Notes under the pieces: model-generated
Told to the model about the DNA's origin: nothing
Databases searched by the model: none
What the model saw: only the letters and a program-made list of their open reading frames with translations
DNA from: Dryocosmus kuriphilus
Taxonomy: Eukaryota; Arthropoda; Insecta; Hymenoptera; Cynipidae
Length of the DNA stretch: 64,000 nt
Direction of reading: 5' to 3'
NCBI GenBank assembly: GCA_038277395.1
Contig: CM076194.1
Span: 112,681,417 to 112,745,416 of the forward strand
Program-made: the position numbers and the translations under genes
Shown: positions 45,321 through 55,901 of the stretch, in pieces
Position numbering within the stretch: position 1 is the first letter of the stretch
Layout of the letters: each line of letters begins with the position of its first letter

Positions 45321-47250
45321 GTGAGGGTAATTTTAGGCCTCCTAAATAATTACCCAAACTGTATGACAAGGTTCAATTTATCCTGTGTTTTATTCTACTT
45401 TAATTTTTCCAAAAAAATCATGGGCGCCAGTCAACAGCAAAGTTCGACACACTTACGATTGTCTCGCTACTGACAGATTGAGGGGTTACCGAAATTTGAA
45501 TGCTTTACCGATATTCCAAAACAAAGGTCCTTACTATCTCTCAAAAAATTTATTTTAGTACTTATCTCAGGGGAGAGGTTCGTCCAACCACAAATAAGCT
45601 GGAGGCCGACATTTTAGGGTAACATTATATTACTTTATTAAAACTATACGAGCTTACATATACATAAAAGTAGAGAAAGATGAAGAAAAAAAATATTGAA
45701 TTGCTGAAGGAAATGATAAGCGGCTGACAAACTTAGTCTAACAAGAATGCCGAAAGAATTTAGTTTACTCGCACTCACGAACTAACGCGAAAGTGACGAA
45801 AAGAGAACATTTCCCAGTCTTACCATTTTGGATCTATCGTGGTCGGTTCTTAAAAATCTCACAAGAAATACATGAAGTAACACCGTCCACGAGACGAGAT
45901 TCCAAACAAATCAGAGTTACTTTCCCGGGGATTCTAACACTCGCGAATTTACCGAAATACCTACGGGTCTATAGCGCGAAAAGTCTATTTGCAGCGGATG
46001 CTAACGGGGCAACACTCTGATACATGGCCGATCGTTTTGGCGGTATCACAACTTTGTCTTTAACTACTCAAATAATTTACGCCAAAACTACCGGCCAGAA
46101 AACAAACTCACATACCTTACTTATATAAACTTACGTATATAACGGTAATTTTCGCCTCTTTCGAATTCCATTTTTGACAAAGGCTGTTTCAAACTCGACA
46201 GTTTAATACAATTTTCTTAAGACAATCTTATCCCAGGCACATTAGGAACGAGAGTGTTCCCGTCGGTCGAGCCCGCCGTGCTGACTGGAAAGTGGTATCT
46301 GTATTTCTGGCGGCAAATATAGAGAAACATTTTTTTAATAAAAGAACCCTATGTTTCTGAGTGGGTTATTTTTCCATTGTCCTTATTCTACTCAGAATCC
46401 TTAATTGGAGTTAGGAAGGGGTTTAAATCTGGAGATAGCTTCACCCCTACCGACGCCATTTGCCGACTTCGGAGTTTCTAGGTTCAACCAATGAAAGCGT
46501 TCCTTCCGCCCGCGTCACAGTCGTCCGCTAATCGTGGATTCCCAATCGGTCGAGCGCGCAGTCCTGGCTGGAAAGTAGTGTCGGTATTTCTGGCGGCAAA
46601 CATAGAGATACGTTATGTATTGAGAGAACCCGACGGTTTTGAGTGGTTTATTTTTCTAATGTACTTATTTCACTCAGAATCCTTAATTTTGATTTAATAA
46701 CAACTGATAAAAGGGTTAAATCTCGTGATAGTTTCACCGCCATCAGCGCCGCCTGCCAACTTCGGGGTTTCCGGTAGTGTACTATGAGAATTTTGTTGAA
46801 GGCTGGTGATTGGTGGATCGGTCTATTTCTCCTCGTGCCGTCGATGGTGCCTCTCTCTACCTCTGGGCGTCACGACCACCGTTGACCAACTCATATGCCG
46901 GAAAGAGACAAAGGCATCTACGGTATCCCTGCTCTCTTTTCCCCCTGTGGGAGAGCAACCCTGGCAAGTCCACCTGTCGTGAAGCTGGCGTTTAAAGGTC
47001 CTGTTGACACTTCGATGCCCACATGCCCACTCTCGCCCTCACTCCGATGATTTTGAGAGCAAAAATACAAAAAAAAGGAGACATAAGTACAGATCGAAAT
47101 GTGTGTCGAAAGTGTCCTCGCAGAGTTTGATCCTCGCTCCGAATTTCCGAGCGAAAAGGATTTTGTGAAAGTATCTATGCTTAGTTTTCCCGGTGCCGGT
47201 AGGAGGAGTTGTTTTTATTTTTCCAAAAGTGGCAGGTAAAGTTTTGTCCT
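45321..47250. mobile_element. insertion within BEL gag (unclassified)
   Basis: Gag similarity stops and restarts on either side. The flanks 'aaagctgtgag' (45314) and 'aaagctttgcg' (47255) are alike over 11 bases with two mismatches, possibly a diverged target duplication. The insert has no recognised coding region; it contains a two-copy tandem repeat at 46248-46775. Confidence 0.5.
46248..46775. repeat. two-copy direct repeat, ~287-bp period
   Basis: Copy A 46248-46482 and copy B 46535-46775 share 'cggtcgagc', 'tatttctggcggcaaa', 'ctcagaatccttaatt' and 'gccgacttcgg'-type blocks in the same order, around 80% alike. Confidence 0.75.
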
Positions 47251-47623
47251 GTTACAAAGCTTTGCGTAGTCGTTATGACAACAAAAATTTTTTAGTATAC
47301 AATCACATAAAGGCTATTTTCAGTATTGAACCTATTACCGAGGAATGTGTTTCTCAGCTCCGCAAATTGCTAGATAGTCTAAACCAACATTTGAGGCCTT
47401 TAAACGCGTTAGAACAACCTACTGAGTAATGGGACTCCTTGTTAATATATCTTGTGCTAACCAAACTTGATAGCACGACTGCAAGATCATGCGAAAAAGA
47501 GAAAACTGCAAATCAAAATCCCAGCTTCGAAGATTTAAAACGATTTTTGAAATCTATGGCGGATGTGTTAGAAACATTAGAAATAAACAATTTGAGTATA
47601 GAAAAAGGGTCGAAAAATAAATG
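47251..47623 (+). pseudogene. gag: BEL/Pao Gag, continuation after the insertion
   Basis: 'LRSRYDNKNFLVYNHIKAIF' and 'ALEQPTE' followed by 'LLIYLVLTKLDSTT' are the next blocks of BEL gag. One stop (about 47427) lies between them in the same frame. Confidence 0.8.
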
Positions 47624-47659
47624 AAAAACGAGCAATCAATCAAAGAATAGGTCGCTGGT

Positions 47660-48245
47660 TACTCAAAAAATAAATTGTTTGAATTGCAATGGGGAATACC
47701 ACTTACAAGCTTGTTCCACCTTTCTCACGTTCGAACCTCAGGAAAAAGCAGAGAAATTTAAAGGTTTTAAAATTGGTTTGAATTCTCTAAGAATTGGTCA
47801 CTTCGTAAAATATTGTAGAAGCGAGAGTTGTAAAAAGTGCCAAGGCAAGCACAATACACTATTGCATTTTGAAAAGCGCGAATCAGGATCCTCTTCAAAG
47901 GAAGCAGTCGTTTTGTCTTCCTTCTGTATCGATGGTACTGAGGATGGAATTTTATCCACAGCCTCAGTTTTTGCTGAAGGCGTAAATAACAAATTAATGA
48001 CGGCTCGCTTGATTCTCGACAACGAGTCTCTAGCTGGCTTAATTACTGAAAGATTTTGCAACGCTCTCAAACTTGAAAAATTCCAATGAACGTCACATTA
48101 GGTGCAATTAGTAATCTTGCGTCATCTGTTAGCTATAGGTATAATGTTCAAATGTCGTCGAAACAAAATAATTTCAAACTTAATCTTTCTTGTCTAGTGG
48201 TTCCAGAGTTACCAGTACACACCTCACAGATTAATTGGTGAGATA
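47660..48245 (+). pseudogene. BEL/Pao zinc knuckles and aspartic protease
   Basis: A zinc knuckle CLNCNGEYHLQAC (CX2CX4HX3C) is followed by a second in which two positions where cysteines are expected read G and S, and a third, CKKCQGKHNTLLH, as in BEL elements. The protease follows: the active-site triplet, normally DSG or DTG, reads DNE at about 48018-48026, so it is inactive. 'GLITERFC' is the usual following block. A stop at 48089 and frameshift end the frame. Confidence 0.75.
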
Positions 48246-49384
48246 AAGTCAAAGGTTCCCTCTCATTTGAAACTGGCCGACCCGGAATTCGATATATCAG
48301 GAAATATCGGCATCTTATTTGGAAACATTGTTTTCTGGAGCCTAATTTCTGTAGGTCAGATCAAATTGAATGAAGAAGGTTTGGTGTTGCAAAAAATCAG
48401 ATTATGTTGGATTCTGACTGGTCCTATGCCAAATTTTAATCTTATTCCGCAAACGAAAGTGATTCGGTGCAATTTAATTCAAAACTTAAAAGTAGAAAAG
48501 CAATTAGTTAAGTTTTGGGAGTTAGAAGAACACTTGAATGAAAAAGCAAAATCAAAGGAAGAAGAATTTTGTGAATCACACTTCTCTAGTACGGTTAAAA
48601 GAGATGAGAATGGTACATTCATCGTGACGATACCTCTCAAAGGTGATCTTAACCAGTTAGGTGATTCAAAAGAAATAGCAGAACGTCGTTTTTTTAATAT
48701 AGAAAGGAAGTTGCAAAAAAAAAAATCCTGATTTCAAGAAGAAATATTCGAAATTCATGACTGAATACAAGGGTTTATAACATATGTCAAAAGTATCTTG
48801 TAAATCGAGTTCATCTACCTCGTATTATATACCTCATCATTGCGTAATTCGAAATTATAGTTTATCTACAAAAGTTCGCGTGGTATTTTGACGCCTTGGT
48901 TTCAACAACGAGCATGGTATCGCTAAACGACTTTCAAATGGTCAGCCCCAATTTGCAGGATGATCTTTTTACAGTTTTAGCTAGATTTAGAAAGCACAAT
49001 TATATTGTATCTGCCGATATCGAAAAAATGTATCGGCAGGTACTGATATCTCCAGATCAGCGTTCTTTGCAGCGTATTTTGTGGCGGGCAGATGTAAATA
49101 AGCCAATAGAAGTTTTTGAGTTGAATACGGTTACTTATGGAACTGCCGCTGCTTCCTTCCTTGCTATAATATGCTTGACTCAATTAGCTCACGATTACGA
49201 AGGAAGATCACCGGAAATAGCTAAAATAATTTGTAAAGGTATCTATGTAGATGTTTTGTTAGCTGGATCAAACACAATTGAAAATGCATCGCTCATTGTG
49301 AAGCAAATTTCTGAAGTATTATTGACTGGGTGCTACAAGCTTCGGAAGTGGGTGTCAAATGACTTCCTCAAGTTTAAGTGAACT
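48246..49384 (+). pseudogene. pol: BEL/Pao reverse transcriptase (broken)
   Basis: The pre-RT linker (48267-48731) has 'LADPEFDIS', 'FWELEEHLNEKA' and 'EEEFCESHFSST'. After a frameshift and stops around 48730-48900, the palm (48896-49380) reads 'SADIEKMYRQVL', 'LQRILWR', 'LNTVTYGTAAASFLA' and 'LRKWVSN'. The catalytic box reads YVDV (49244-49255) where YVDD is expected, so the enzyme is dead. Pol is truncated just beyond. Confidence 0.85.
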
Positions 49385-49800
49385 ATTGCTGGTTTTATTG
49401 CTGCTTTTATTTCCTATTTTACTTGATATTCCATATGTTCTATATTACAACATTACAAAATTCTACTCCTCGTATTGTATCTACATTTCTGATTTTTGCA
49501 TTCTCATCAGAGAAGGTATTAGATTTATGTAAAATTTGACTTTCGCGGACTTCATGAAATCTCCACGTCTTGAGACCTCCTGAGTCCGAAAAAACGGTTT
49601 TTACGACGGTGTCTGTCTATCTGTTGTCGTCGACGTTGTCGTCGTCGTTGTCGTTGTCGTTGGAGCCTGTTCCCACTAACTTTCGAAGGACTAATCGGAT
49701 TGGATTGCGCTTTGGTACACTTCTTTAAGAAGTAAAAGGAAAGGAAAACTTCGCTGGCCAGCGATGTGATCAACGGTCATGGTTTTATCCATCAAAAACG
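49385..49800. other. spacer with GTC/GTT-rich repeat
   Basis: Contains a GTC/GTT trinucleotide-type minisatellite at 49622-49661; no gene. Confidence 0.5.
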
Positions 49801-50420
49801 GTTTCCACAAAATTAAAAAATCCATTTTCCGGCTAAACTATCAGAGATACAAAGAAAATGTGTCAGAAAATAAAATTGTTCAGCTCAAAAAAATCCACAA
49901 ATTTTGTCTCAACCATTTTTTGATAAAATGAACGGTTTTTGTTTTAATCAAGAAAATGCTATTAAAATTAAGAAACTCTGGTTTTCCGCCAAATAATCAA
50001 GATACAAAAAAATGGTAAAGAATAAAGTTGTTCCAATCGAAAAGATCTACGAATTTTGTTTCGAACATTTTTTGGTAAAATGCACGGTTTTTATTTTAAG
50101 CGATAAAACGTTATTAAAAATAAAAAATTTCACATTTCCCGCTAAACTATGCAAGATACGAAAAAATGATCAGAAGTAAAGTTGTTCACCTCAAAAAGAT
50201 CTACAAAGTTACTATCTATCATTTTTTTGAGCAGATGCGTAGTTTTTGAGTTATTCGTGAAATGTGTTATGAAATATAAAGAAAACCACTTTTCAGCAAA
50301 ACTATGCAAGATATGAGAAAATATTAACAAGCAGAATAATTATTCCCCTTGGAAAGAGCTACAAAATTTATTTATAAGACTCATCGTTTTACTTTTAAGA
50401 ATCGAAATCCTGTATTGTGA
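49801..50420. repeat. tandem satellite, ~154-bp unit, ~4 copies
   Basis: The marker 'aaactatgcaagatac' or its variants begin at 49835, 49991, 50144 and 50298 (periods 156, 153, 154). Copies are diverged (about 70-75% alike by eye) and AT-rich. Confidence 0.8.
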
Positions 50421-50767
50421 AACTTTGGAAAATCACAAGAAAACGTTACCAATCTACAATGTGTTTGAAAAAAATGTAGTTATTGAGCGCAAAGCGCGAG
50501 TGTCATGATGTGAATGGATTCCTTAAGGACGATAGAGCCTTAAGTAAAATAATTTCTTTTGTAATTTTTAATTTAAAGGTTTATACGATCCATAAACACC
50601 GAGCACGTAGCGCGAGGTGAATAATCTATCGAGCGCGAAGCGCGAGTGCCTACAGACGCGCACCCAGGCGCGCTCATACTTCGCGCCAAGCGTACGATGA
50701 GAATGTGCCGGCGAAGCGGGCAAATTTTTTAAAATAGATCTTTCAGGGGGGGGGGGGGGGGTGGAAT
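50421..50767. other. spacer with repeated 'gcgcraagcgcgag' words and a poly-G run
   Basis: The word gagcgc(a/g)aagcgcgag occurs near 50486 and 50633, with related gcacgtagcgcgag near 50602. A run of 16 G occupies 50746-50761. Confidence 0.6.
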
Positions 50768-50932
50768 TCAAATTTTAACCGCGGAAGTCGCATACTATGC
50801 GCCACCTGCTTGTAAAAATGGTCACTGTTGTATAATAACCAGTAGGGCGAAATATGTTCTTTGTGAAATTAGGCAAATATTTTTGTTTCAAAGAAATTGT
50901 GAAAATCCAACGTAAAAACCCAACAGTTGCGT
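50768..50932 (+). repeat. dispersed repeat (paired with 43016-43185)
   Basis: Same order of shared blocks as the copy at 43016. It lies directly upstream of the mariner relic. Confidence 0.75.
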
Positions 50933-51059
50933 TCATTTCAGTTTGTCATAATTAGTTGCTTTTGTTTGGTTATTGTTGTTGGTCACGTTCGTTTGAGTTG
51001 GTTTGGATTTCGCTGTATTTTCTCATTATTTGACTTCACTACTTTTACAGCGGAAATTC

Positions 51060-51907
51060 TATCTCAACAAAGGAAGCTTGAAATCATTCTCATGAAGGAG
51101 AAAGTGGCAGGAATATCGATGATGCTGTCATGCTTTGTGCTCAACGTTTTCCAGAAAGTGTTCCTTCCCGCGCGTCCTTTTACCGGGTTTTCAAAAATCT
51201 TATTGCTGAAAGAAGTGTACAACCGAAAAAAAGGAACCGTCGATTCACAGTTACTGGAGATGATAATGAATTCGCGATTTTAGCTGTAGTCACTCCTGAC
51301 CTTCATGCTAGTGCTCGACAACTAGGCCGCAATTCCAGACAAGAAAACCCGAATTTCTTTTTTCAAGTGTTGTTCTCAGACGAGTCGTGTTTCACAAACC
51401 ATGGTCCGTGAATGTAAATTGCTTGAAAACCTAAGCTTGGAGGTGCGACACAACATGTGGTTTCAACATGTCGCTTGTCCAGCATATTATTCGGCAATTG
51501 CGCGGGAAGTATTCAATCGCGAATTCAATGGTCGATGGATCGGTAGAGGAGGTGTGGTAAATTAGCCTGGCAGATCGCCAGATCTTACGGCGCCGGATTT
51601 CTATTTGCGGGGTTATCTAAAAAGTCGCATGTATCAAGAAGTGCCAACAACTTGTGATAGCATGATCGAGCTAATCAGGTCTGCTTGTGCACAAATAACA
51701 CCAGACACACTTCGCAGTAGTATGGAATCTTTCAAAGCTCGGATTAAACAGTGTGTCGAAGTGAGAGGATACCATTTTGAGCACCCCGATGGTGAGAGGC
51801 AGGGGTCTCACCGAAATCAAGCACATCGATATTCCCGAAGGGAAGAGGCAACTACCACATCCACGTCGCTATTCCTGGGTAGAGCTAAAAGTAGTGCCCA
51901 AAATTGA
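51060..51907 (+). pseudogene. mariner-type transposase (internally deleted, broken)
   Basis: N-terminal helix-turn-helix sequence is split by a frameshift near 51125 and continues as 'MLCAQRFPESVPSRASFYRV' and a basic hinge 'PKKRNRR'. The first catalytic aspartate is at 51379-51381 ('FSDESCF'). After a stop at 51410 a large internal segment is missing, and the frame resumes at 'NMWFQHVACPAYY', where the second catalytic aspartate is valine (51470-51472). A TAG at 51563-51565 replaces the tryptophan expected here. The third aspartate (51581-51583) is kept, 37 residues on, confirming DD37D spacing. C-terminal 'FYLRGYLKSRMYQEVP' follows. Confidence 0.88.
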
Positions 51908-52275
51908 ATTGATTACAATTGAACGGTCCTCCTTACATTCAACACGTCTCATTTACCTTTCGTTTGGAAGTGTTTTCCTTGAAATAATCAACAATTTCAT
52001 TTTTCGCAATTGCAGCGCCATCTGTCGTGAATCGAAAAAAAATTGTCAAATAAAACACACGTGTTTATTAAAGGACAATCTGAATCAGTGAAAAAATAGG
52101 AGTTCCTGATTCAAATTTCAAAGTTCCCCCCTCCTGACCCCAAGGGGTGGAGTTTGGAGTAAATTTGTGCAAAGTCGCTTTTCCCCGTCGAAAATAAAGT
52201 TTGTATTATGGACATTTTTTCTTAGGATGTGTATTTCTCGAGACATTTAGATGTCTCAAAATTTTAAAAAACACA
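51060..52275 (+). mobile_element. mariner-type (DD37D) relic with 3' terminal repeat
   Basis: Transposase remains (51060-51810), the non-coding block shared with the other mariner copies (51790-51900), and a 3' end with 'gagacatttagatgtctc' near 52237 and 'cacactc' at the terminus. No matching 5' terminal repeat was found, so it is 5'-truncated. Confidence 0.8.
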
Positions 52276-53002
52276 CTCTATGCACATTTTCTTATTTTCA
52301 TGTTTTATTTTGAATTATATAGGTTAGGTTTTATTTTTCGTCTCTTCCAAATTATGTATATAAGTTTAGGAATATTCAGTTTTATTCCCGTTTTTCATTT
52401 TTGTTTACTTCTCGTTTTTATAGTTATAAGTTAATATTAAGTTAGCATGTACGAGACGTGAGGAAAGAGACGACGCGCTGCTGCAATTAAACCGACCAGT
52501 GGGCAAGCCGCTTGGCTCCTTCGGGTCGTAACGATTTTCTGCATGGTGAGCGAGAGCGACACCCCCTCTATCACCACACCACCTAGCGCACGGCACCAGC
52601 GGGTCACGTTGAGATTTCAAAGGTTTGGTTGTGTTGAGGAGACGCTCGCATGCACGGTCATGTACAGTGCAAGCTCGCACAACTATAATCAACCATTAGA
52701 GCCTATCTCAGTTTCACCCCACTGGTGGGATCATTCTCATTGACAGTTTCATGCTCTGCATCTCGACAATTCGTTATTATATTCTAAGCCACGTGCTCGA
52801 AATTACAAATATAATACTACCACTTTACACCAAATGGCACCGTATTTTAGAGAGTCCAGGAGGAAAATAAATTTTTCGTAGGGTTGCCTAACCTGATGAA
52901 ATCATACTTCATGCTGTTTTTTGTGCTGAATGACGTAACATTCGTTCAGAGTTAATCGCAAGTTGTTAATACATTAAAGTGGTTTTGTAGGCTAAAAAGT
53001 GA
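52276..53002. other. spacer, no gene recognised
   Basis: AT-rich to about 52440, then a more balanced stretch (52440-52760) with no motif or repeat partner in the window. Confidence 0.4.
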
Positions 53003-53446
53003 GTGTTATTATTATTTGGCCCACCTCTTTCCACAGGTACTCATGACCCAATACTTCGCTACTAAACACGATCGCGAACACGGCAAGTGCTTAGTAGATT
53101 CCTTGATGTCAGATGACGTTTCAAAAATTATTCTGCTTGCGCATTGCTGAAATAAATAAAATAATCCTGCTCTAGACCATGAAGCATCTTGGTTTTTCTC
53201 AGGCGCAAATGGATGCCTGAAGTAAGAGGTGTTATTTTGAATTGAGGAAATTCACAAATACTCCAGACAGACGCTCGAAGAATCACTGCTTATTTTTTTT
53301 TATACAAACAGTGACCCTCATCAGGTAATATTATCAGATACATGAAGAATCACAGCTTGTTCTTTTTTTTTACACAAAGAGTGACCCCTGCTGGAAAAAT
53401 TATCCGAGATATAAAGAATCACTGTTTGTTGTTTTTTTATATCCTT

Positions 53447-53812
53447 AATGAAAATTCCTATATAGGAGCCTATATAGGAACCTACATAGGATCTTATATA
53501 GGATCCTACACAGGAGCACATATTTTGAAAATGATTTTCAAAAATAAAATAAACTGCTGTGCAGTAGTTTCCTATTAGATCTACAGTTGCGGAATAGTTT
53601 TTCTGAACTGTTGGATTGCCAAAATACATATATAAACATAACTATAGTTCCTTATTGTTATTATTCATTTATTATTCTTTTATAACTTTTTAAACTAAAT
53701 ATATAACATTAGTATCTTATATATGATGCTGCATCATTTCCTGTAGGTGAAACATAAGATCCTATATAGGATCCTATGTAGGTTCCTATACAGGGTCATA
53801 TATAGGAATTTT
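53447..53812. mobile_element. foldback MITE with ctatatagga-type inverted ends
   Basis: Inverted arms 53447-53515 and 53750-53812 share 'tgaaaattcctatata' and 'ggaacctacataggat'; within an arm the ten-base word cctatatagg repeats. It interrupts the hairpin repeat, whose matching copy at 58 kb lacks it. Confidence 0.75.
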
Positions 53813-53968
53813 CAGTAGAGATAAACAGTGACCTCTGTCAGGCAACATTCTTAGAGACATAAAGAATCACTGTTTGTTTTTTTTTTAAATACAAACAGTG
53901 AACCCTGTCAAGCAACATTATCAGAGACAATTGTCCTCAATTCCTATTGGTAAATCAAAAAATATTAA

Positions 53969-54877
53969 GGGGTCTTTCTACTTTACCACTTTCAAAAAAT
54001 CGATTTTTTTTTTACATTTTTCGAAAGAATATGTATCTAGAAATATTGTGTCAAAGCTTCAGAAAGATCGGAGCAGCGTAATTGTATTTTTTTCGCACCT
54101 AAACATCACTACCTCGGAGAGCCTACCTGAGCGCGCTAACTATGTATGCCCCCCCCCCCCCCCCAGCAGCTCACAGTCTTCAAAAAAAGCCAGAACTAAA
54201 AGGAAACAAGCTAAATTGAAGGAGAATGAGGAAATGGAAGATGCAGAAGGTGTTTCCTATGGTGCAGGCATTGCTGATTAAGTTTAGGTAAGATTTTTTT
54301 CCAATTTTGTATTTAAAAAAACTCGCGTTTTTCTCGAAACAACGTTTATAAAACGGTACCAAGGAGTTTATGAAAACTACTAGACCGATCCTTATGAAAT
54401 TTATAGCACATATTCTAAACATATTAAACTAGTTTTATGGCCTCTAATATATTAAAATATTACATTTTTACTAATTGTTTAAATAAAAAAAACGGTGAAA
54501 AAAATGCATTTTTTTTTTTTTTTTTTTCGATTTTTGTCTGCCATTTTGTTATTTCTTCATAAATGTTAATTATTAGAGGCCATAAAACTAGTATTTGTCA
54601 AACTGAATCTAACCCATTTTAATTTTTTTTGTTTCAGGCTAGCCGTTACCGAAATTGCCCTGGTACCGTTTACCGCTCTGATTTTGAGGAGCCTACGCAC
54701 GGCCGCTACTTTGTATATTAAAATGCAATAAAATGAATAAAAAAAATTTTTTTTACGTATTTTAAGACATGTTTTATCATATCTAAGAATATTTATACCC
54801 ATATCTTCCATTACATACTCAAAAAATTATTTCAAAGATGGCATTTTTTTTTTTAGCGTATAAAGTAGAAAGACCCC
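53969..54877. mobile_element. TTAA-flanked MITE with 17-bp perfect inverted ends
   Basis: ggggtctttctacttta (53969-53985) is the exact complement of 54861-54877, and TTAA lies immediately outside each end. Inside there is an inverted pair 'actagttttatggcctctaat' (about 54430-54449 and 54571-54590), a run of 16 C (54149-54164) and a long T run. No transposase. The paralogous copy at about 58795-58810 shows the site without the insert. Confidence 0.85.
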
Positions 54878-55040
54878 TTAAGCGATGCTCATCTCAGGTG
54901 CCAAAAGAGCAAAGACAATCCCCTTACAGAGAGTCAAATGCGCACCTGGGAATGGAAACTAGAGAATTCGTCCAGATTTATGAGCCGGCATCTGAGACAA
55001 GCGATCCTATACATACGTTGCATATATATCATATGCCGAG

Positions 55041-55383
55041 AGGTGGAACACACACACAACTTCACAAAAGTACACGGACATACTCGACACGATAGCGAAA
55101 ACAATAATAATAACAGCAACAACAGTAACAACAACTTAAGGATTTACAAGAAATTATTGAAAAATCAGAGAACTGACAAGAAATATGAAGTAAAATAAAC
55201 AAATAGCTAAAATAGAGTAAGATTCAGTTATTAAAAATTCGTAACGTGGCGTTGTCAAACTTCTTTCCTATATAGATGATGTAATGGTGGTGTTGACCAG
55301 GGTATAAGCGTTAAGTTTTAGATGTAAAAGAGAAATTTTTTTGCTGATTACTGCTCCTTTATTAAAAAGATGATGAGAAAAGA
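55041..55383. other. 3' region of PLE-3 and spacer
   Basis: CAA/AAT-rich sequence (55090-55140) and AT-rich DNA; no gene. Confidence 0.4.
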
Positions 55384-55398
55384 CTGAGAGTCTCTCAG
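55384..55398. repeat. perfect short inverted repeat ctgagag t ctctcag
   Basis: Seven-base arms around one base, in the 3' part of the PLE-3 element. Confidence 0.7.
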
Positions 55399-55411
55399 CA
55401 ATTCTTAATAT

Positions 55412-55453
55412 ACATGACGTTCTGACTGTACTCTACAGTCATCATCAGATTGA
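55412..55453 (-). ncRNA. hammerhead-ribozyme-like motif 3' of PLE-3
   Basis: On the minus strand: a perfect first core box CTGATGA (55448-55442), a perfect 8-bp stem II (55441-55434 with 55430-55423, loop gag), then GAA (55422-55420) and CGTC (55419-55416). A canonical core would have one more A (GAAA) before the CG, so the second box seems to have lost one base. Stem I is weak. It lies about 450 bases downstream of the PLE-3 stop, the same relative place as in PLE-2. Confidence 0.5.
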
Positions 55454-55587
55454 AAAATGGAAAAACAGTTATGACCTGTGTGACAAAAGTGGACAATGAA
55501 ATAAAGTACTTTTAAAAGTTAAAATAGCTCAAATATGAGTTACCTGATAGATAGAATATGCCGTAATGGTTGTATAAAACGATGTGT

Positions 55588-55677
55588 TCTGCTGGACGGA
55601 ATTATTAGTAAATTTGATATTTAATAATGGACATAACACAAAATATAGATGTTTTAAAAATCATTCCGTCCAGCAGA
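55588..55677. repeat. 15-bp perfect inverted repeat around 60 bases
   Basis: tctgctggacggaat (55588-55602) is the exact complement of 55663-55677. It lies in the 3' non-coding part of PLE-3 and is likely part of the element's terminal region. Confidence 0.7.
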
Positions 55678-55901
55678 CTGACATCTGTTTCGAAAATTAC
55701 AAGTAGATGACCGTAAACAAGGTGGTTTGACCATCTGTAAGTATGGAGAGTGTAGTTATGCGCATGACGTATTGTTGACGTCAGTGTTATGTGTTGAAAT
55801 ATGAATACAATATTATAAACCGCTGATGTATTGGGTTAATTACCGAATTTACAAATTTAAAATGTTTTTTGACAAGCATATTTGTATAAAAATATAATGT
55901 A

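Larger units (their letters stand above)
44790..49384 (+). mobile_element. BEL/Pao LTR retrotransposon 1, degenerate and interrupted
   Basis: Gag, zinc knuckles, protease and RT of BEL type occur in order, with a ~1.9-kb insertion splitting gag. The pol ends abruptly after the RT palm at about 49384; RNase H and integrase are absent. LTRs were not found. Confidence 0.8.
53003..55040 (-). repeat. hairpin-bearing dispersed repeat, copy 1, interrupted by two MITEs
   Basis: 53003-53446, 53813-53964 and 54882-55040 together match 58358-58960. The shared parts are 'caggtact(c/t)atgaccc', 'cttcgctactaaa', 'ggatgcctgaagtaagaggt', several ~70-bp units with cactgtttg...caaacagtg arms, and 'tgcgcacctgggaa'-type sequence near the end. 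The intervening segments are MITEs. Strand is given as in copy 2, whose LINE neighbour is minus. Confidence 0.8.

Noticed and set aside
49552..49773. Arginine/glutamine-repeat frame on the minus strand
   Set aside because: It comes from the GTC/GTT trinucleotide repeat.
53342..53629. Frames with repeated 'IGSYIG'-type peptides on both strands
   Set aside because: They arise from the palindromic cctatatagg repeats of a MITE arm.
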